Shown here one piece after another: positions 36,234 to 48,745 of a stretch of DNA of 64,000 bases. The notes under the pieces were generated by a model. It saw only the letters and a list, made by a program, of their open reading frames with translations. It ran no database searches and was not told the origin of the DNA. Origin of the DNA: Monarcha castaneiventris obscurior. Taxonomy: Eukaryota > Chordata > Aves > Passeriformes > Monarchidae. Location: contig JAMPIT010000484.1 in NCBI GenBank assembly GCA_026261815.1, positions 16,652,501-16,716,500 on the forward strand, in the 5' to 3' direction. The translations under genes were made by a program, and so were the position numbers. How positions within the stretch are numbered: the first letter of the stretch is position 1; every line of letters begins with the position of its first letter.

Positions 36234-38639
36234 TTTGTGGTCACCTTGGGGTAATGAGGTTGTAACCCCATTCCTCACATGTCCCAGTGCTCTCCAGGGA
36301 ATTGTGAGTGGGACTTCCAGAAAGAGGGAGAGCCACTCCTCAGAAGAAGAAATTGCAGTGCTCCCTCAGAGAGTGGAGTCCAGTTTCCCTGCTGGTATTA
36401 TGAAGATGTCACAACTCAGCCACACAGAATTAGTGCACAGTTTTATACTTCATTCTCTCTGTACAACCAAGGTAATACATCTCTAGCCTTGCATATGTTT
36501 TCATAAAAATATTGTAGGTTTGAAGCACTTGGATGCTCAGTGTTATGCAGAAATATTAGGAATGGGAAATATCTACCTTTATGGTAAGGTTTGAATAATT
36601 TTTAGTGAACTAAGCCCTAAGAACTGTACATTGAGCCGCAAATGGTAATAAAAATCTGAATGGCTGTTCTCAGGTCAGTCAAAATAAAGAGAGGTTCTGG
36701 ATGGGGTCATGCAATCAAAAACTACTGTAAAGCACAGACAGAGGAGGCAAGGCTAATTTCAGTTGTTGTTTATCCACATTTTCTGGAGTTCTTGACTTTC
36801 TTTTTGAGCAGATTTCTCATAACAGTTTTTTGTGACTGTTGGAATGAAAAAGGGGAAAATTAATATAAATTGTATCTTTGGAAACTGCTCTTTAATGGTT
36901 GTTTCTTTAACATAATTTCTTTAATGGTTGTTTTTACATCTTATTTTTAAGCTAATAGTGATTAATGGCCTTTGGAGAAATGTGTTCTTCTTTCAGAAAT
37001 TCTTCTGTCTGTTTCCTGAAGTTTTATTGTTTAATAGAAGTTAATCATGCTATGTTTTACACATAGAGATTACTTAAAATAGAAGGAATACAAAGAAAGA
37101 AAAAGAAATAAATTGGGAGAGGTTCCTGTGAGAGTACTGGAACTCAGCTTCTCACATTTTTTTCTGTTCATCTTCCTGTAAATTTCATAGGTGGTTTTGT
37201 TTCATTTTTAATTTAGAGTAGAGCCTTGTGCTTGCTGGTTGGTCATAGATACCTATGCTTTGGGTTCAGTCATAAAAGTTGATTAAATATAAAACAATAC
37301 TGTTTGCCAAGTTTGATTTCGAAGTCTTTAGTTGCTGTCACTGCTATCACTGTACTGTTAGTGAGAAAGATACTCTGTCTGCATGCTTATTCCTGAAAAT
37401 AACATACTGCCTTTGAGGGGAAAAAAACCCAACCTATCAGATGATATGAAGAATTAACTCCATAAGATAAATGTATTTAGGGCACCCCAACAGTTTATAA
37501 AACAAATACTCATTTCTTTTTACTGGCAGTGCTCACTGCTACTAATAGGTCAAGACCCAGAGCGTGTAGATGAGATCCAATACATATTACAGAAAAAACT
37601 GTCACTGGAATAATGGAAAACATAAATCATGTGTAGGATTATATTATTTTCTGATAATATACGTGTAGCTCTTTGTATCAGTGGCTTCCTGTGGATGTGG
37701 TCTGTAGTTTGTGTTGCTGCAACATCAACTCCTGCTGCTGCCAAGGGCACAGTGAGGGCTGAAGGTGCCCGAGCACTGCCCAGCCAAACCCTGCATCTCC
37801 CAGGGCTGTGGCTGGCAGGGGCTTTGGGGTATTGCAGAGGCAGCTGCAGAGACCCAGGAAATCCAGGAACCCCCCCTACTGTAGGGATGAGGGGGAATTA
37901 ATAGCTTTGGGTCCAAAGAAATTCAATTGCTTATGAAAATGGTGTTTAAGGTCTACTCTTTGGTCAAAGTCTTACCCACAAGAGTTAAGATTGTGTGCTT
38001 GAGTGGCTTGGCACAGGGCTTCCTAGGAGTAATATAACTATATTAATTCTTTCTTTTCACTGTTTTGCTGAGCTGGGTGTGAGTTTTGCAATCTCCCTGA
38101 GCTGAAAGAGCTTCTCATAAATCTGGAAGATGCTGAGCCCCGAGTTCGTTATCTGAAGTGTGTGTTTGTTTCAGTGAAGCGACAGAAGTCTGAGTTCAAA
38201 GCCCTTTACAGAGCAGGGCAAACAGTGGTGTCTTTTCTGTCCTTTCCTGTTCAAGCATTGGCTGTTTGATCTAAATTAAATTGTGGTTGATGGAGCAGAT
38301 TTCAGTTTATTCTTTCTGATGCGTCCTTAGAGTTGATGGGGGGTTTGTGAATGCCAGTTCTGTAGTCAGTGCAAGAGGCATTCAGGAATGGAGCTGAGCC
38401 TGCATCCTGTCACAAGCAAAGGGACACTCCTTTAATGCCTCTCTGGACTCTCCACACTGCTGTGAGGCAGCACTGCTGCTGGGAGAGGCCGTTTGTCCCC
38501 TGCTGTCCCCTTGTGGGAGTTGGGCACTCCCCACAAATACAGGTTCTTATCTTCACCTCTGGGGAGTTTTACCTCGAGCCTGAACAGATGAGAAATGCCT
38601 GCAGATGTTGTTTCAGGTTGTTTATTTCTCCTTCTCTCT

Positions 38640-38725
38640 GCCAGCTCTCAGCTCCGGCCGCACATCTGATGCAGCCGAGTCCGAGCGGGCACTGCCCAGC
38701 CCTGGGCTGTCCCGGCCTTTCTGTG
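38640..38725. other. Small CpG-containing GC-rich patch
   Basis: Six or more CpG sites cluster in about 85 bp, for example CCGGCCGC and CCGAGTCCGAGCGGG. They sit inside a GC-richer stretch of about 38380-38740. No element or gene could be assigned. It may be an old repeat or a small regulatory site. Confidence 0.4.
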
Positions 38726-39121
38726 CCCTTTCCATCATCCAACCATTCTTCACAACGGATTTATTAGTTACTGTTCTATGCCAATTCATTTGCACCTATT
38801 CTAGACACGGAATTTCTACCTCTTTTTCATTCTACCAATCATTTTGTGCCACCACCACCAGAGAAGATGGAGGAGAAGGAGAAGAAGAGGAAGAACAGGG
38901 CAACGCCCAAAATCCTCCATCTTAGACCCTTTGTCCTCATATTAAAAATCCTAAAATCTACTTTTTACCTTGTAAAATACTAAACCACTGCTCATTTCCA
39001 CACTCTGGTGGCTTGCAATGATTCTGGCAGTGTTGGTAACTTTTCCCATGGGCTGAGGGCAAAGCCGGTGCCATTCTGGGCTTCTTGCCAGGGGCTGGGA
39101 CCCCCTTGCTGGGGCTCCTGA

Positions 39122-39181
39122 CCCCCCAGGGCAGCCAGAGGCGTGCCCTGAGCTCCCAGGGCAGCCAGAGGTGTGCCTTGG
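39122..39181. repeat. 30-bp tandem duplication
   Basis: A block containing CCCAGGGCAGCCAGAGG is present twice at a 30-bp offset (GCAGCCAGAG at 39131 and 39161). The second copy differs at a few positions. It lies in a GC-rich stretch. Confidence 0.85.
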
Positions 39182-41760
39182 GTTCCAACATCCCCTCCTG
39201 CCCTGTGCCATTGCCAGCCCACCCCTCAGGAAGCAGCAGTGGGGTGGGTACGGCCCTGGGTGGTCACTTCTGACCTGAGTCTGAGCCTCCCTTTGGTTTG
39301 ATCCAGTGCTCAGTGCCCTCCCATTGATGCTTATCAAAGGTGCAGGTTCATGGTTGTGATATTACTGAAGGTGTTTCTTTAATTTAAGAGTAATTCTTTC
39401 AAGTTTCCTTTGGGAATTAGCTTAATCCCAGTTTATTGTGTATAGGTGCATAAAGAGGTGTTAACGTCCTAGAAGTGATCCTTGTGTTGTTACATTTCCA
39501 CATCTATTACTGACAGCACTTTAAAATTTTTTAGGGTAGGCCAGTAAAGGTTTGAAGGCAGCAATTTTATTTTGGGAATCCATCTGTGCCTTTCTCTGTG
39601 TTTTTTCTCAATAGTCTCAGAACCTGAGATAATAATTAATAAAGTCTTCTGTGTCTGACCTGGCAGCCTGTGCAGAGTGCACAGAGAAGCACAGAGTTAC
39701 CACTTCTAAAGAATAAAGTAGTAACATTTTTAGTACCAGAATTTTTGTTTCGACCTGAATAGCTCAAGTTTAATTTGAAGTGCTTGTGGCCAGTTACCTG
39801 CCAGTGCAGTTTCTCTGCAGGTGAGATTCTGCCCAGTGAGTGCCTTTACTGGTACTGTCAAATGGACTTGTTATTTTCTCATTAGAGGGACATGCTTGGA
39901 AAGCTGCTTAGATGGGATTTAATGTACTTCTAAAATGTAGTATAGCAAAGTGGCTCATAATACTAAAAGAAAGTTATTTTCTGGGTAAACAGGGAAAGAG
40001 CAGCAGCAGAGGTTTCTTTTTAATCTTTCTCACTGTGTGTTCACTAATGAAAAGGAAGTTGTAAAGAAATGGGTGTGGCAAGTTTTCATGGTAGAGTTAA
40101 TGAAATTACTGTAAATAAAAGTGTTAATTATGGAATAGTTGTTAGAATGGAAGCAAGGGAAGAGGAAAATAAGCTTTTACTCACTGTGTGGGTTTGGAGT
40201 TTTTTGTAACAACCAAACAACTTTATTGTATATAGGTATTATTAGTATTTTAATTTCATTTAAAGGTATGTGGTGATGGAAACTTTAGATCTTGGAAGCT
40301 ATGGAACATGCTGGATCCTTAGAGAGATGTAGTATATCTTTATATTTCCAAAATATAATTTAAAAAACCAGAAACTAACCTGTCACTTTGAATAGGGAGG
40401 TGCCTATTACATAAGATGTGCTTTTTTCCAAGACATCAAACCCTGTCACCTTTGCAGATCTCTCAAAGCCCTGTGCAGGGTGGCAGCTCACTTCAGGCTG
40501 GCTCAGCACTGTGCTCTGAGGACCAGCCCTGAGTCTGTCAGAACTGATATCAATTATTCAGTGGCCTCAGATGTTCAACAGACAAAAACCCCGCCCTAAA
40601 TATTGGGAAACTTTGATTTGTACTTTTATACGGTGAGCTCAGCTACCCCATTTCTTCCATCTGACTCTTTCCCATCATCTGTCCCTTTTTGTCTCTTTTT
40701 TTTTCAGGTTCTCAATCTGAGCTTCTCATTAACTTTTCATCTCCCTTTCCCTGGTTCCCTGTCAGGCACTTCCCAGTCAATCCCAGTCTTTATTTTGATG
40801 AAAGTTCATGTGTTACCTTTTATTTCCTGAGTTTTGTTGTGTACTTCTTGCTTTCCTAAATAACTCAGTAGTTGTGGTTTAATTGTTACTTTAACTGTTA
40901 TGAAAGAGGACAACAGAATAAGTATTGACTTAATTTTTCCTGCAGTTAAAAAATTGACAGGACAATTCATTTAGCTGACAAGGAGTGATGTGATGTTGCA
41001 GTTACTGCCCAAAGAGGCAGAAGGGGATAGGAAAATGGGGATATCCAGTTGCCTTTCAAAAGAGGAAAATATTGTGACCCATTGAGTGCTAAGAAGATAC
41101 AAACCAAACAATAAGTTTTCTGCCAGTTTTTGTCTGGTCCTCGTGTCACAGAACAGAAACAGAATGGCAGTTTGTTTTTGGGGAACTAACAGCATCACTG
41201 ACAAGTTTAGAGTCAGGAGGATGATTTTAATGAGCCACTTAGGCTTGTTGTTGGATTTTGGTGTCATACTCTGAAGTAGCTGGTGAGCGTTCTGTCTGGG
41301 ATCTGACAATAATTGCCAGGCTTGTCAGCTCTCACTGTGATACTGCTGCTGTCATCATGTAAATCTACATTAGAAACACAGCTAAATGCAAGGCTTCTGT
41401 TTAACATTTATTCTGTTAACAGCATAGTATTCTGGAAGGAACATAATTGTGATTTGATATTTCGCTTGAAGCCACTGCATTGCTGTGTTAGATAAAGAAC
41501 AGAATGCTGGTATTAAAATAGTTGCAGAAAGAGGAAAGGCAGACATTGTGTACTTTCCTTTTTTAAAAAGAATTCTCTTGTGTGAAGCAATCTAAAATAA
41601 ACCTTTTCTAGTTGTTGGTTTTATTTATCCTAGGAAAGCCATACCCTGTTTTAAGATCTAATTTTTTGACACCTCTAACACATTCCACTACTATTTTCCT
41701 AGGGGATTTTTTTGTCAATAGATCTGGGAAATGCATATCTAGGTAGCTGACAGGCTTTAC

Positions 41761-41777
41761 AAAAAAAAAAAAAAAAA
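41761..41777. repeat. (A)17 run
   Basis: Seventeen consecutive A. It could be a retroposed tail, but no parent sequence is recognisable upstream. Confidence 0.9.
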
Positions 41778-42533
41778 GCCAGAATTCTCTTACACGTGGA
41801 CAATGAGCTGAAACATTTACACTCCATGTTTAACATTTATACATTTCCAGTTTCCGATGCAAACACTGCTACTATCTCAGCTGCTTTTTTGAGAGCATCA
41901 CTGTGCAGTGAATGGCACAATTTTCTAATGGAGCTCTTCCATTTCATTAGAGGAAACAAGAGAGCTGTGCCTTATGGAGCATCTTTTGCTAGAGGTCCTC
42001 AAGTTGGCTTGGGCAGGACCTTCTGATGGATTGAATAATCTAAGCCATCACCTTTCCTTTCCTGATTCCTTCTACCCCACTGCCCTAACATGTTGAACCT
42101 CTTTACCAGTTTGAACTCAGTCTAAACAAAAAATGAATTTTCTTGGATATAAGTGGCTGTATAGAGGGAAGAAATGTGATTTTATAGCTCCTGCCATAGG
42201 AAGGATTACAGCGCAGCTTCATCCATATTGTGAAGCAGAAGGCAATTCAGACAGGAATTTCTGCTGGATTAAATGGACTGTGCTGCCACAATGTTAAGTT
42301 TCAATGTCATAACTGAGTGGTTACCAAGAAAAAGAGTTTTTATATTATTGGTAATAGTCTAATGGCAGAGTTATTATTTTTGTAACTGCAGGCTCTTCTA
42401 TTGTGGAACTTGATTATTGCTGTGCTTGTTATCTCAATCATGGAGTTCCAGCTTTAAAAATCAGATAGAATTAGGTGAAGAATATTCTTGTGGCTCACTG
42501 GGAGTTTTACAGCTGTGTCTTCAGTTTTACATG

Positions 42534-42750
42534 CACAGAATCACAGAACTGGACAGATTGTGGAAGGAGCTTCTGAGGGTCTGCAGTACAACCTGCTCCT
42601 CAAATCAGACCCTGTCAGGGCAGGATGTTGAGGATCTTGTCCAGCTGAGTTTTGAATATTTGTGAGGAACCCACAACATCTCTTGGAAAAAATCTGTTCT
42701 AGATTTTGACCACCCACAAGGGAAAAACATTTTCCTTTTATCTAGCTGGA
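42534..42750 (-). mobile_element. CR1 LINE 3' fragment, minus strand
   Basis: It starts 'CACAGAATCACAGAACTGGA', the reverse complement of the CR1 3' terminus. It continues with 'TTGTGGAAGGAGCTTCTG', 'CAACCTGCTCCTCAAATCAG', 'TCTTGTCCAGCTGAGTTTTG' and 'GGAACCCACAACATCTCTTGG', all in the antisense CR1 order. It is moderately diverged. Confidence 0.88.
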
Positions 42751-43387
42751 ATTTCCAGTATCTGATGCTATTAATTAACCCTCCCTCGACACTATGATTA
42801 AAGAAATTAACAGTGTAGAATTAAATCTAGCACTTGCTAAGTGGTTTAAAAACAGATGAATTGATAACAAAGCAATTGAAAATGGAGAATTTTTGTTGAG
42901 TGCTGCTGCTTGTAATAGGACCTGCAGGAATGTGTTCTAGTCTCTTATTCAGTAGTCTTATTAATAGGAAGCAGAAAAAATCAGTGCAGTCACACAGAAA
43001 TTGCTGATGATGCAGAAATAGGAAGTTAAACAATGATTAGTTCAGAAATTGTGTGGTTTCTGTCAGATACTTGGCTCATTTAATCAGCACTGGCTCCAAT
43101 ACATCCAAATATAGAAAGGACCCACAGATGGTGTTTGTGTCCTGAGGTGCAGTGACACTTAACATGATGAAACATTATTGTGGCAAACCAATCCAACATC
43201 AGCCTCTTCCTTGCTTTTGACAGCTAAGAGGATAAGAACTCTTGCCTTTCTAGACAGGGGGGCATCTGGAGGGGCAGAGGGGGAGAATAATTGAAAAATT
43301 CTCTGTATAAATTAATGAGGTGATTGCTGAGCAGCTGCTACTGATTCTGCAGTGTCCTCTTCAGAACAGATGGGGAACAACCAGAAA

Positions 43388-43800
43388 GATTCCGAGGTGA
43401 TCCACGATGGAGGGGGAACCTGGAGTGGATCTCGAGGTTATCTAATCCATCTGAGTCCTTTACAGCGAGTTAATGTCCAGCTATGGCATTTTCAACATGT
43501 GCTGGTGTTGCCTGTTTAAAAAAAAAAAAAATCTGCAGCAGTGGATATTTTGCAGCCTCTCAAAAATTCAGTACTTTTTGGCCATGTGTGTAACAGTTTT
43601 TGTCTGAAGCCTGTGCTCAATCTTTCCTCCTGCTTGTTATTCCTTATCCTACTTGGATGAACAAGGGTAAGAGCTCATTCCATTTCTCTTTCCTCCAAGT
43701 TTTTGATTTAAAATATTTTTGTAATTCTTGTCATTTCTAGACTAAAAAGTCAGAGTCAAATCCAACCTTTAAAAAAACCATGTTTTCTGGATAGTTTCAC
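43388..43800 (-). mobile_element. Probable ancient CR1-like fragment, minus strand
   Basis: 'CGAGGTTATCTAATCCATCT' resembles the antisense 3' region of an old CR1. The part at 43610-43700, with 'TTTCCTCCTGCTTGTTATTC', 'CTTATCCTAC' and 'AAGAGCTCATTCCATTTCTC', resembles the antisense 'TTGTCCT...' region. A 14-A run at 43518-43531 interrupts it. Divergence is high, so the call is tentative. Confidence 0.45.
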
Positions 43801-44221
43801 TATCACTTGAAAGAATTACCTGTTTATCCACATCTTATTGATGTATAATACATAAAAACAGATCGAGAGATAATTAAATAAATAAAAGTGAGAATAATGT
43901 TCCAGCAGATGCCTGACAGAGTGAAGAAATTACTTTGCACATTTGCTCAGACAAACTGCAGAAGTTGATTGAGGAGTCAGCCTATTGTGACTTATAAATG
44001 GGTACATGGAGGAGGGTTGCAGGTAGATGATTGAGAATTGAGGTAATCTGTCAACAATCTGTCAGTTCTCTCAAAGAAAAAAAAACAGGACAAAGCCCAG
44101 TATTGACAAAGCCAAGCCATGCAAATTTGGAATAGAATTGTAGGCACTTTTTAATGATTAGGGTGATTAGCAATAAATTAATGAAGGAAAGCAGTTGTTT
44201 CTTTATTACTGATATCTTTAA

Positions 44222-44378
44222 AACAAGACTGGATTGTATTTTAAATGATTTGTTGCCCCATTATCCTAGAGGAAGTATGTTGCAGCAATCTGTGCACAGG
44301 TTTCTATGGCATGTGCCCTGCAGGAAGTCAGACTAGATAATCACAATAATCCTTTATAGTCTTGGAATGGATGAATCT
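44222..44378 (+). mobile_element. Ancient CR1 (L3-like) 3' fragment, + strand
   Basis: The tail 'CAGGAAGTCAGACTAGATAA', then 'TCACAATAATCCTTTATAGT' and 'CTTGGAATGGATGAATCT', matches the old amniote CR1/L3-type 3' end that I recall as 'GGTCAGACTAGATGATC..ATGGTCC'. The upstream 'ACTGGATTGTATTTTAAATG' and 'TTTCTATGGCATGTGCCCTG' fit the same consensus. It is clearly different from the young avian CR1 tails elsewhere in the window. Confidence 0.72.
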
Positions 44379-44683
44379 TTAAATCTGTTTAGTCAGGACC
44401 AGCTGTGTTGAAAAACAGCATTACTAAAATACAAAAAAATACGCTATGAGGTAGTGGATGTGCTGCTCTGATGTGTTTTATATTCTTTCAGGCAAGAGGA
44501 TTGTATGCAAAAGTCTAATGGTTTTTTAGGAGTCTTTGTCTAGTGATGCCTTTGAGATGATGTGCTAATTCTTGTACCCCTTTAAACACATTCTTTGTGG
44601 TTTTTGATGACTGATCTCCTTGGTGAGGACATGCTTTTTGGCTATTTATATAGAAACTGTGGAAAAGATTGACATTCAATACC

Positions 44684-44699
44684 TTTTTTTTTTTTTTTT
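44684..44699. repeat. (T)16 run
   Basis: Sixteen consecutive T. It may be an antisense poly(A) tail or simply slippage. Confidence 0.9.
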
Positions 44700-47029
44700 G
44701 GCTTTCTTACGTTTCAAACACTGTAGGGAACAGCAGATATTTTGGATATCTTTGAGTGGGAGATCACCAGAAATGGTTCAGTTGCCTGGTGAAGGTGTCA
44801 GGGTGAGTCAGGAGCCGGTTCCTTTGCCTTGCAGGCAGGTTTAGCACTTGGGAATCAGCTGAGTCCTGGAGGGCTCTGCTCTGCCAGACGTGCTGGGCAG
44901 CAAATAATGCTGCTGCCACTGCTTGGCTGTCATTTATCAACTGCAGCTTTTAACCGTTCTCCCTGTGCGCTGAGATTTTTCTTCCTTTCCATTTGGCTTT
45001 AGTCTGTGGAGCATCTTAAAGCACCCAACTTCCACCTCAGAAGGTGACCCTATTTAAAACAGATGAAATAAAGCTCAGGAACTACCTGCACTTCCACACT
45101 AACAGGAATGCTTTGCTATTGGTTTTTAGAAAAATGAGATGCCCAGAGTCGAAAAACATGTTTTTGTTCTGGTGTTGTTGGGATCTTTGTTTAAAATCTA
45201 AAGTTTTAACAGCTGCCAGCCACAGGTCCTTTGCAAATATTTGCACTGTTTTTGTCACATACATGGAACAAACATTTTTAAATTGAAGAGGTTGGAATTA
45301 ATTCTTTATCCTGGGAGTTCTACCTGTTTTCTCTTAGCTTGTTGTTTGTATTTCTACCTCTCATCTTTGAACTATTTTAATTTTTTATTTACCAAAAACC
45401 TGAATATTTTACAGAACGCGTGAAAGCAAATATTTAAAAACAGGCTTTATTTATAATTTACATCCTATTTGCTGTGTTCTGCTTTTCTTTTTTGTGCTTT
45501 TTGTTTAACTGCTAAATTGTTTTCAGTCCTGCTGTATTATGGGATGGCTATCAGCTCAGTGCCAGAGTTTAAAGCTGTTCAGCTTCACATGTTCTTTCAT
45601 GGGGTGAAGTAGCTTAGCTTGCATTTGAATCAGTTATTATTTTCCCAGTATTTTTCCTGAGGCCATGTGTGGAGCTGCAGAAGAAATTACTTGTTCATAT
45701 AAATCTTACTTTGATGGATCTGGCTCTTCCTAACAGTATTTCTGAAACCCAAACTGTCTTGTCATAGAGTATTTGAGTAGATCATACAGTGCAATTCCAT
45801 TTGTTATTTGTTCTCTGGAGCCATCATCCCTAAAACATCGGGGTCTCTGCACCTGAGCACAGCCACCACAGCCTGCAAGGTTCTGAAATGTCTCTGCTGG
45901 GTTCTGCTGGGTTCCCAAATATCCCAATTCCTGCTCTGGTGAGTTTTGTGTCCGTGACCCCTCTGAGATCGAGGCTCCAGGCAAATGGTGCTGATCATTG
46001 CCACAACTGATACTCTTCGGATCTTCCTCTTGAAAAACCTTTTGTTCTTCATGTATAAACACTGACATCCAGACTTGAGCAAGGGAGAGTGTAGTTATTT
46101 AGTCACTGGTAGCAGCTGCTGGTTCAAGTGTGTGGATCCCTTTATTCTGCACTTCATTTCTCCTCCTGTCATGCTCCAAAGTAGGAGCATCAGAGAGGGT
46201 TTGCAGAAACAAGAGCTGTGGCTCCTGCATTTGTTTACCTTTATTTTTTTGTAATAATGGTGGGAGGCCTAAAATGTGTCTGAGCCACCATTGAGCATTA
46301 CTGTTAAAACCATTGATAAGTCAACAGGAGTTTGCATATACTGAAATAGCTGAAAGAGCCATAAAGAATCATTACTTCAGTAATGAAAAAATCCTCATGT
46401 GTAAGGGAATTCTGATTGTCATATCCTCACAATTTTATGTTTTGTATCTGGTGTTTGAACAAAAATAACTGCTTTATAATGCACAACAGAAACTGAAAAT
46501 TTTGAAATCTCTAGATTTTAAAGTTAGAAGATAATTTGGATGACCAGCTTCTCTTCCAAAAAATCCTGAGCTTGCAAGAAAGTTGTGCATAATTTCACTG
46601 CATCTTGGTCTTACTCTTAGAAAACAGTTGTGTTGTTTTCTGCACTCTGCCAAGTTATTATTTTATATATCTGTTTTATATAGACAAATTAGGGCTTCCA
46701 GGAAGGATTAGAGTTGTGCTAAACATCTATGTGGAGCAGTAGAAATGGATCAATCTCTATTTAAATTGCTGGGTAAATGTGCTACCATTCCTTTTGTAAA
46801 GGATTTTGCTCTGCTGGGCAGTGATCTTGGATTTTGCAAACCCACAGACTTTTTTACTTAGAACTGTTCCTTTGAAGCTGAAATTGTCTCTTTTAGAGGA
46901 GTGAAAATTACTGGAACCTGTCTGTGAGAAGCATAGTTGAAATGTTTTGAATTTCCATTCGACAGTTGAGTTGGAAAACCACTGAAATCCAGTCAGTAAT
47001 TTTCTTTGGGGATTCACAGAAATGTTGGA

Positions 47030-47115
47030 GGACAAATGGTGGCACCATGCCCGGGATCATTAATTACAAAATGCGCTAATCAAACCGGTTTGCAAATAAT
47101 GCTCTGTGTTCTGTA
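47030..47115. promoter_or_regulatory. Candidate homeodomain-site cluster
   Basis: Within about 85 bp are CATTAATTAC, GCTAATCAAACC, TTTGCAAATAATG and GCGAATAATGG. These TAAT/ATTA and octamer-like motifs are dense and lie in a low-repeat stretch. The sequence has the look of a conserved enhancer, but there is no alignment to prove it. Confidence 0.25.
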
Positions 47116-48639
47116 TTTTGTGCGAATAATGGTGTGTGTTTTGCTTGTGGCTTTCTTTCTTAGTGTTTTAAGTGCCCCTAATGCTACTTCAAAATGGCTT
47201 TTGGCAAAGTCTTCTCTAACATAATGAAGTTGTGTTGCGTGACCTGCAGGGATCCTGACAGAGACAAAGAATTGTTACAGATGTTCAAGATGACTCGTAC
47301 TGACCCAGTCCTGCAGACTCTGGGACTTCTTCTGAGCTTTTTCCTCTAAAAAACTGCTGTGTTTCTCAGGTCCAAAGCAGTAATGCTCCTTCTAGAGCCC
47401 TCCAATGTGTGAGGGAGAATATTAATTTTATGCCCTGTGGGACACTGTGTGAGAGGAGCTGGCAAAAGGGTGAAAGTATCAGGTTATATCCTTGAACCCC
47501 ACTGGAGGTGAAGTTGCCTGTTAAGAATGTAAATAGCATTGAAAGAGCAGATGTTTGATTTAAATGCAGTGGAAATGCTTTAGGGAGAAAGTATTTTTCA
47601 GCTTGAGAATTTGGCAGAGTAAGGCACTGCTAAGGGGGAAACTATTTATCTGACAGAACTTGTAATATACTGTAATCAGTTTGAATTTCTTCAAAGATAT
47701 TTATCATGCAAGTTCTAACTTAGCATGACTATTATCAATTAGTATGAATGTTAATTATTTATTAATACCACTTCAATAAATATATTATGTTTATTCAAAG
47801 TGTAAACAAAAGCTTTAACTCTACTTTAAAAGTGATGTGAAAGGTAATATAATTCTTTGTCATGCAGAAAATAACCTTAAAATAGTGATTTTTTTGGAGG
47901 GATAGGTTACATTTGCAAAAGAATGTAACCATATAGTTATGGGTAGGAAGCTTTCTTCTGAATGCCTTCATTTCTTTTTGCATTTAAATGATAATAAAAA
48001 GTCTTCTGAAAGTATGGAATATAGAAGCTTCCACACTTATCCAATACTGCTTCAGTTTCTTTTAGAGCACAATGTTTTCATTTATTGCTTGTCTTACAGG
48101 TAAATAGCACCAGTTAGTATCGAATGCAGCATCTTCCTCAAGTCCTCTGGGTTTAGATTTTATCAGGTGAAGGCCACACAGCTTTCCCTGTTCCAGTCAG
48201 TCCATCAGGATTAGTGGGGTCTGCCAACACTCCCAGTGCTTCCAGCAGGAGGCATTTTGGATGGCTGGGACAGAGATTCCAGTAGGAGATTGGAAATGCT
48301 CCTCTTCCAGCTGGATTTACCAATATTCCAAGCTTTGTGGAACCAGAACTTCCAAAGGAAAAAAAAATACACTTGCTGTTTTTTGAGACCATCAGTTCTC
48401 CCTCTGGAAGATCCCACATGATTCAGCCAATGTATTTTGGAAAGGAAAGGGCCATTATGGCTGTGGTTTTAATGTAAATAGGGCACACGAGTCTACGAGA
48501 AAAATGGAAGGTGATGATGTGAGCAGGGAGCATTTGGTACCAATTCTAGCTCTGTTTGTTAAAGCTCCTTCACTGCTGGGACCTCATATTTACAAACAGG
48601 GGAGGGCAGGCTGGGGATGGGAAGGTGAAAGGCATCCTT

Positions 48640-48745
48640 AGCAGCAGTGACCTTGAGATGGGAGAGCTCAGGATCCTGAGGGGAGGGAGCAGGACAAAAA
48701 ACAGGATCACAACCTGAATCAAGATTACAGTGGGAAGAAGAAGCC
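48640..48745 (+). mobile_element. Probable CR1 ORF2-region fragment, + strand
   Basis: 'AGCAGCAGTGACCTTGAGAT', 'GAGCTCAGGATCCTGAGG', 'GGAGGGAGCAGGAC' and 'AACAGGATCACAACCTGAAT' resemble the CR1 body segment with 'GACCATGAGAT', then 'CAGGATCCTGAG' and 'AGGACTACAACCCTGGA'. That segment encodes part of the endonuclease-reverse transcriptase polyprotein region. Here it is short and broken. This identification is from memory. Confidence 0.6.
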
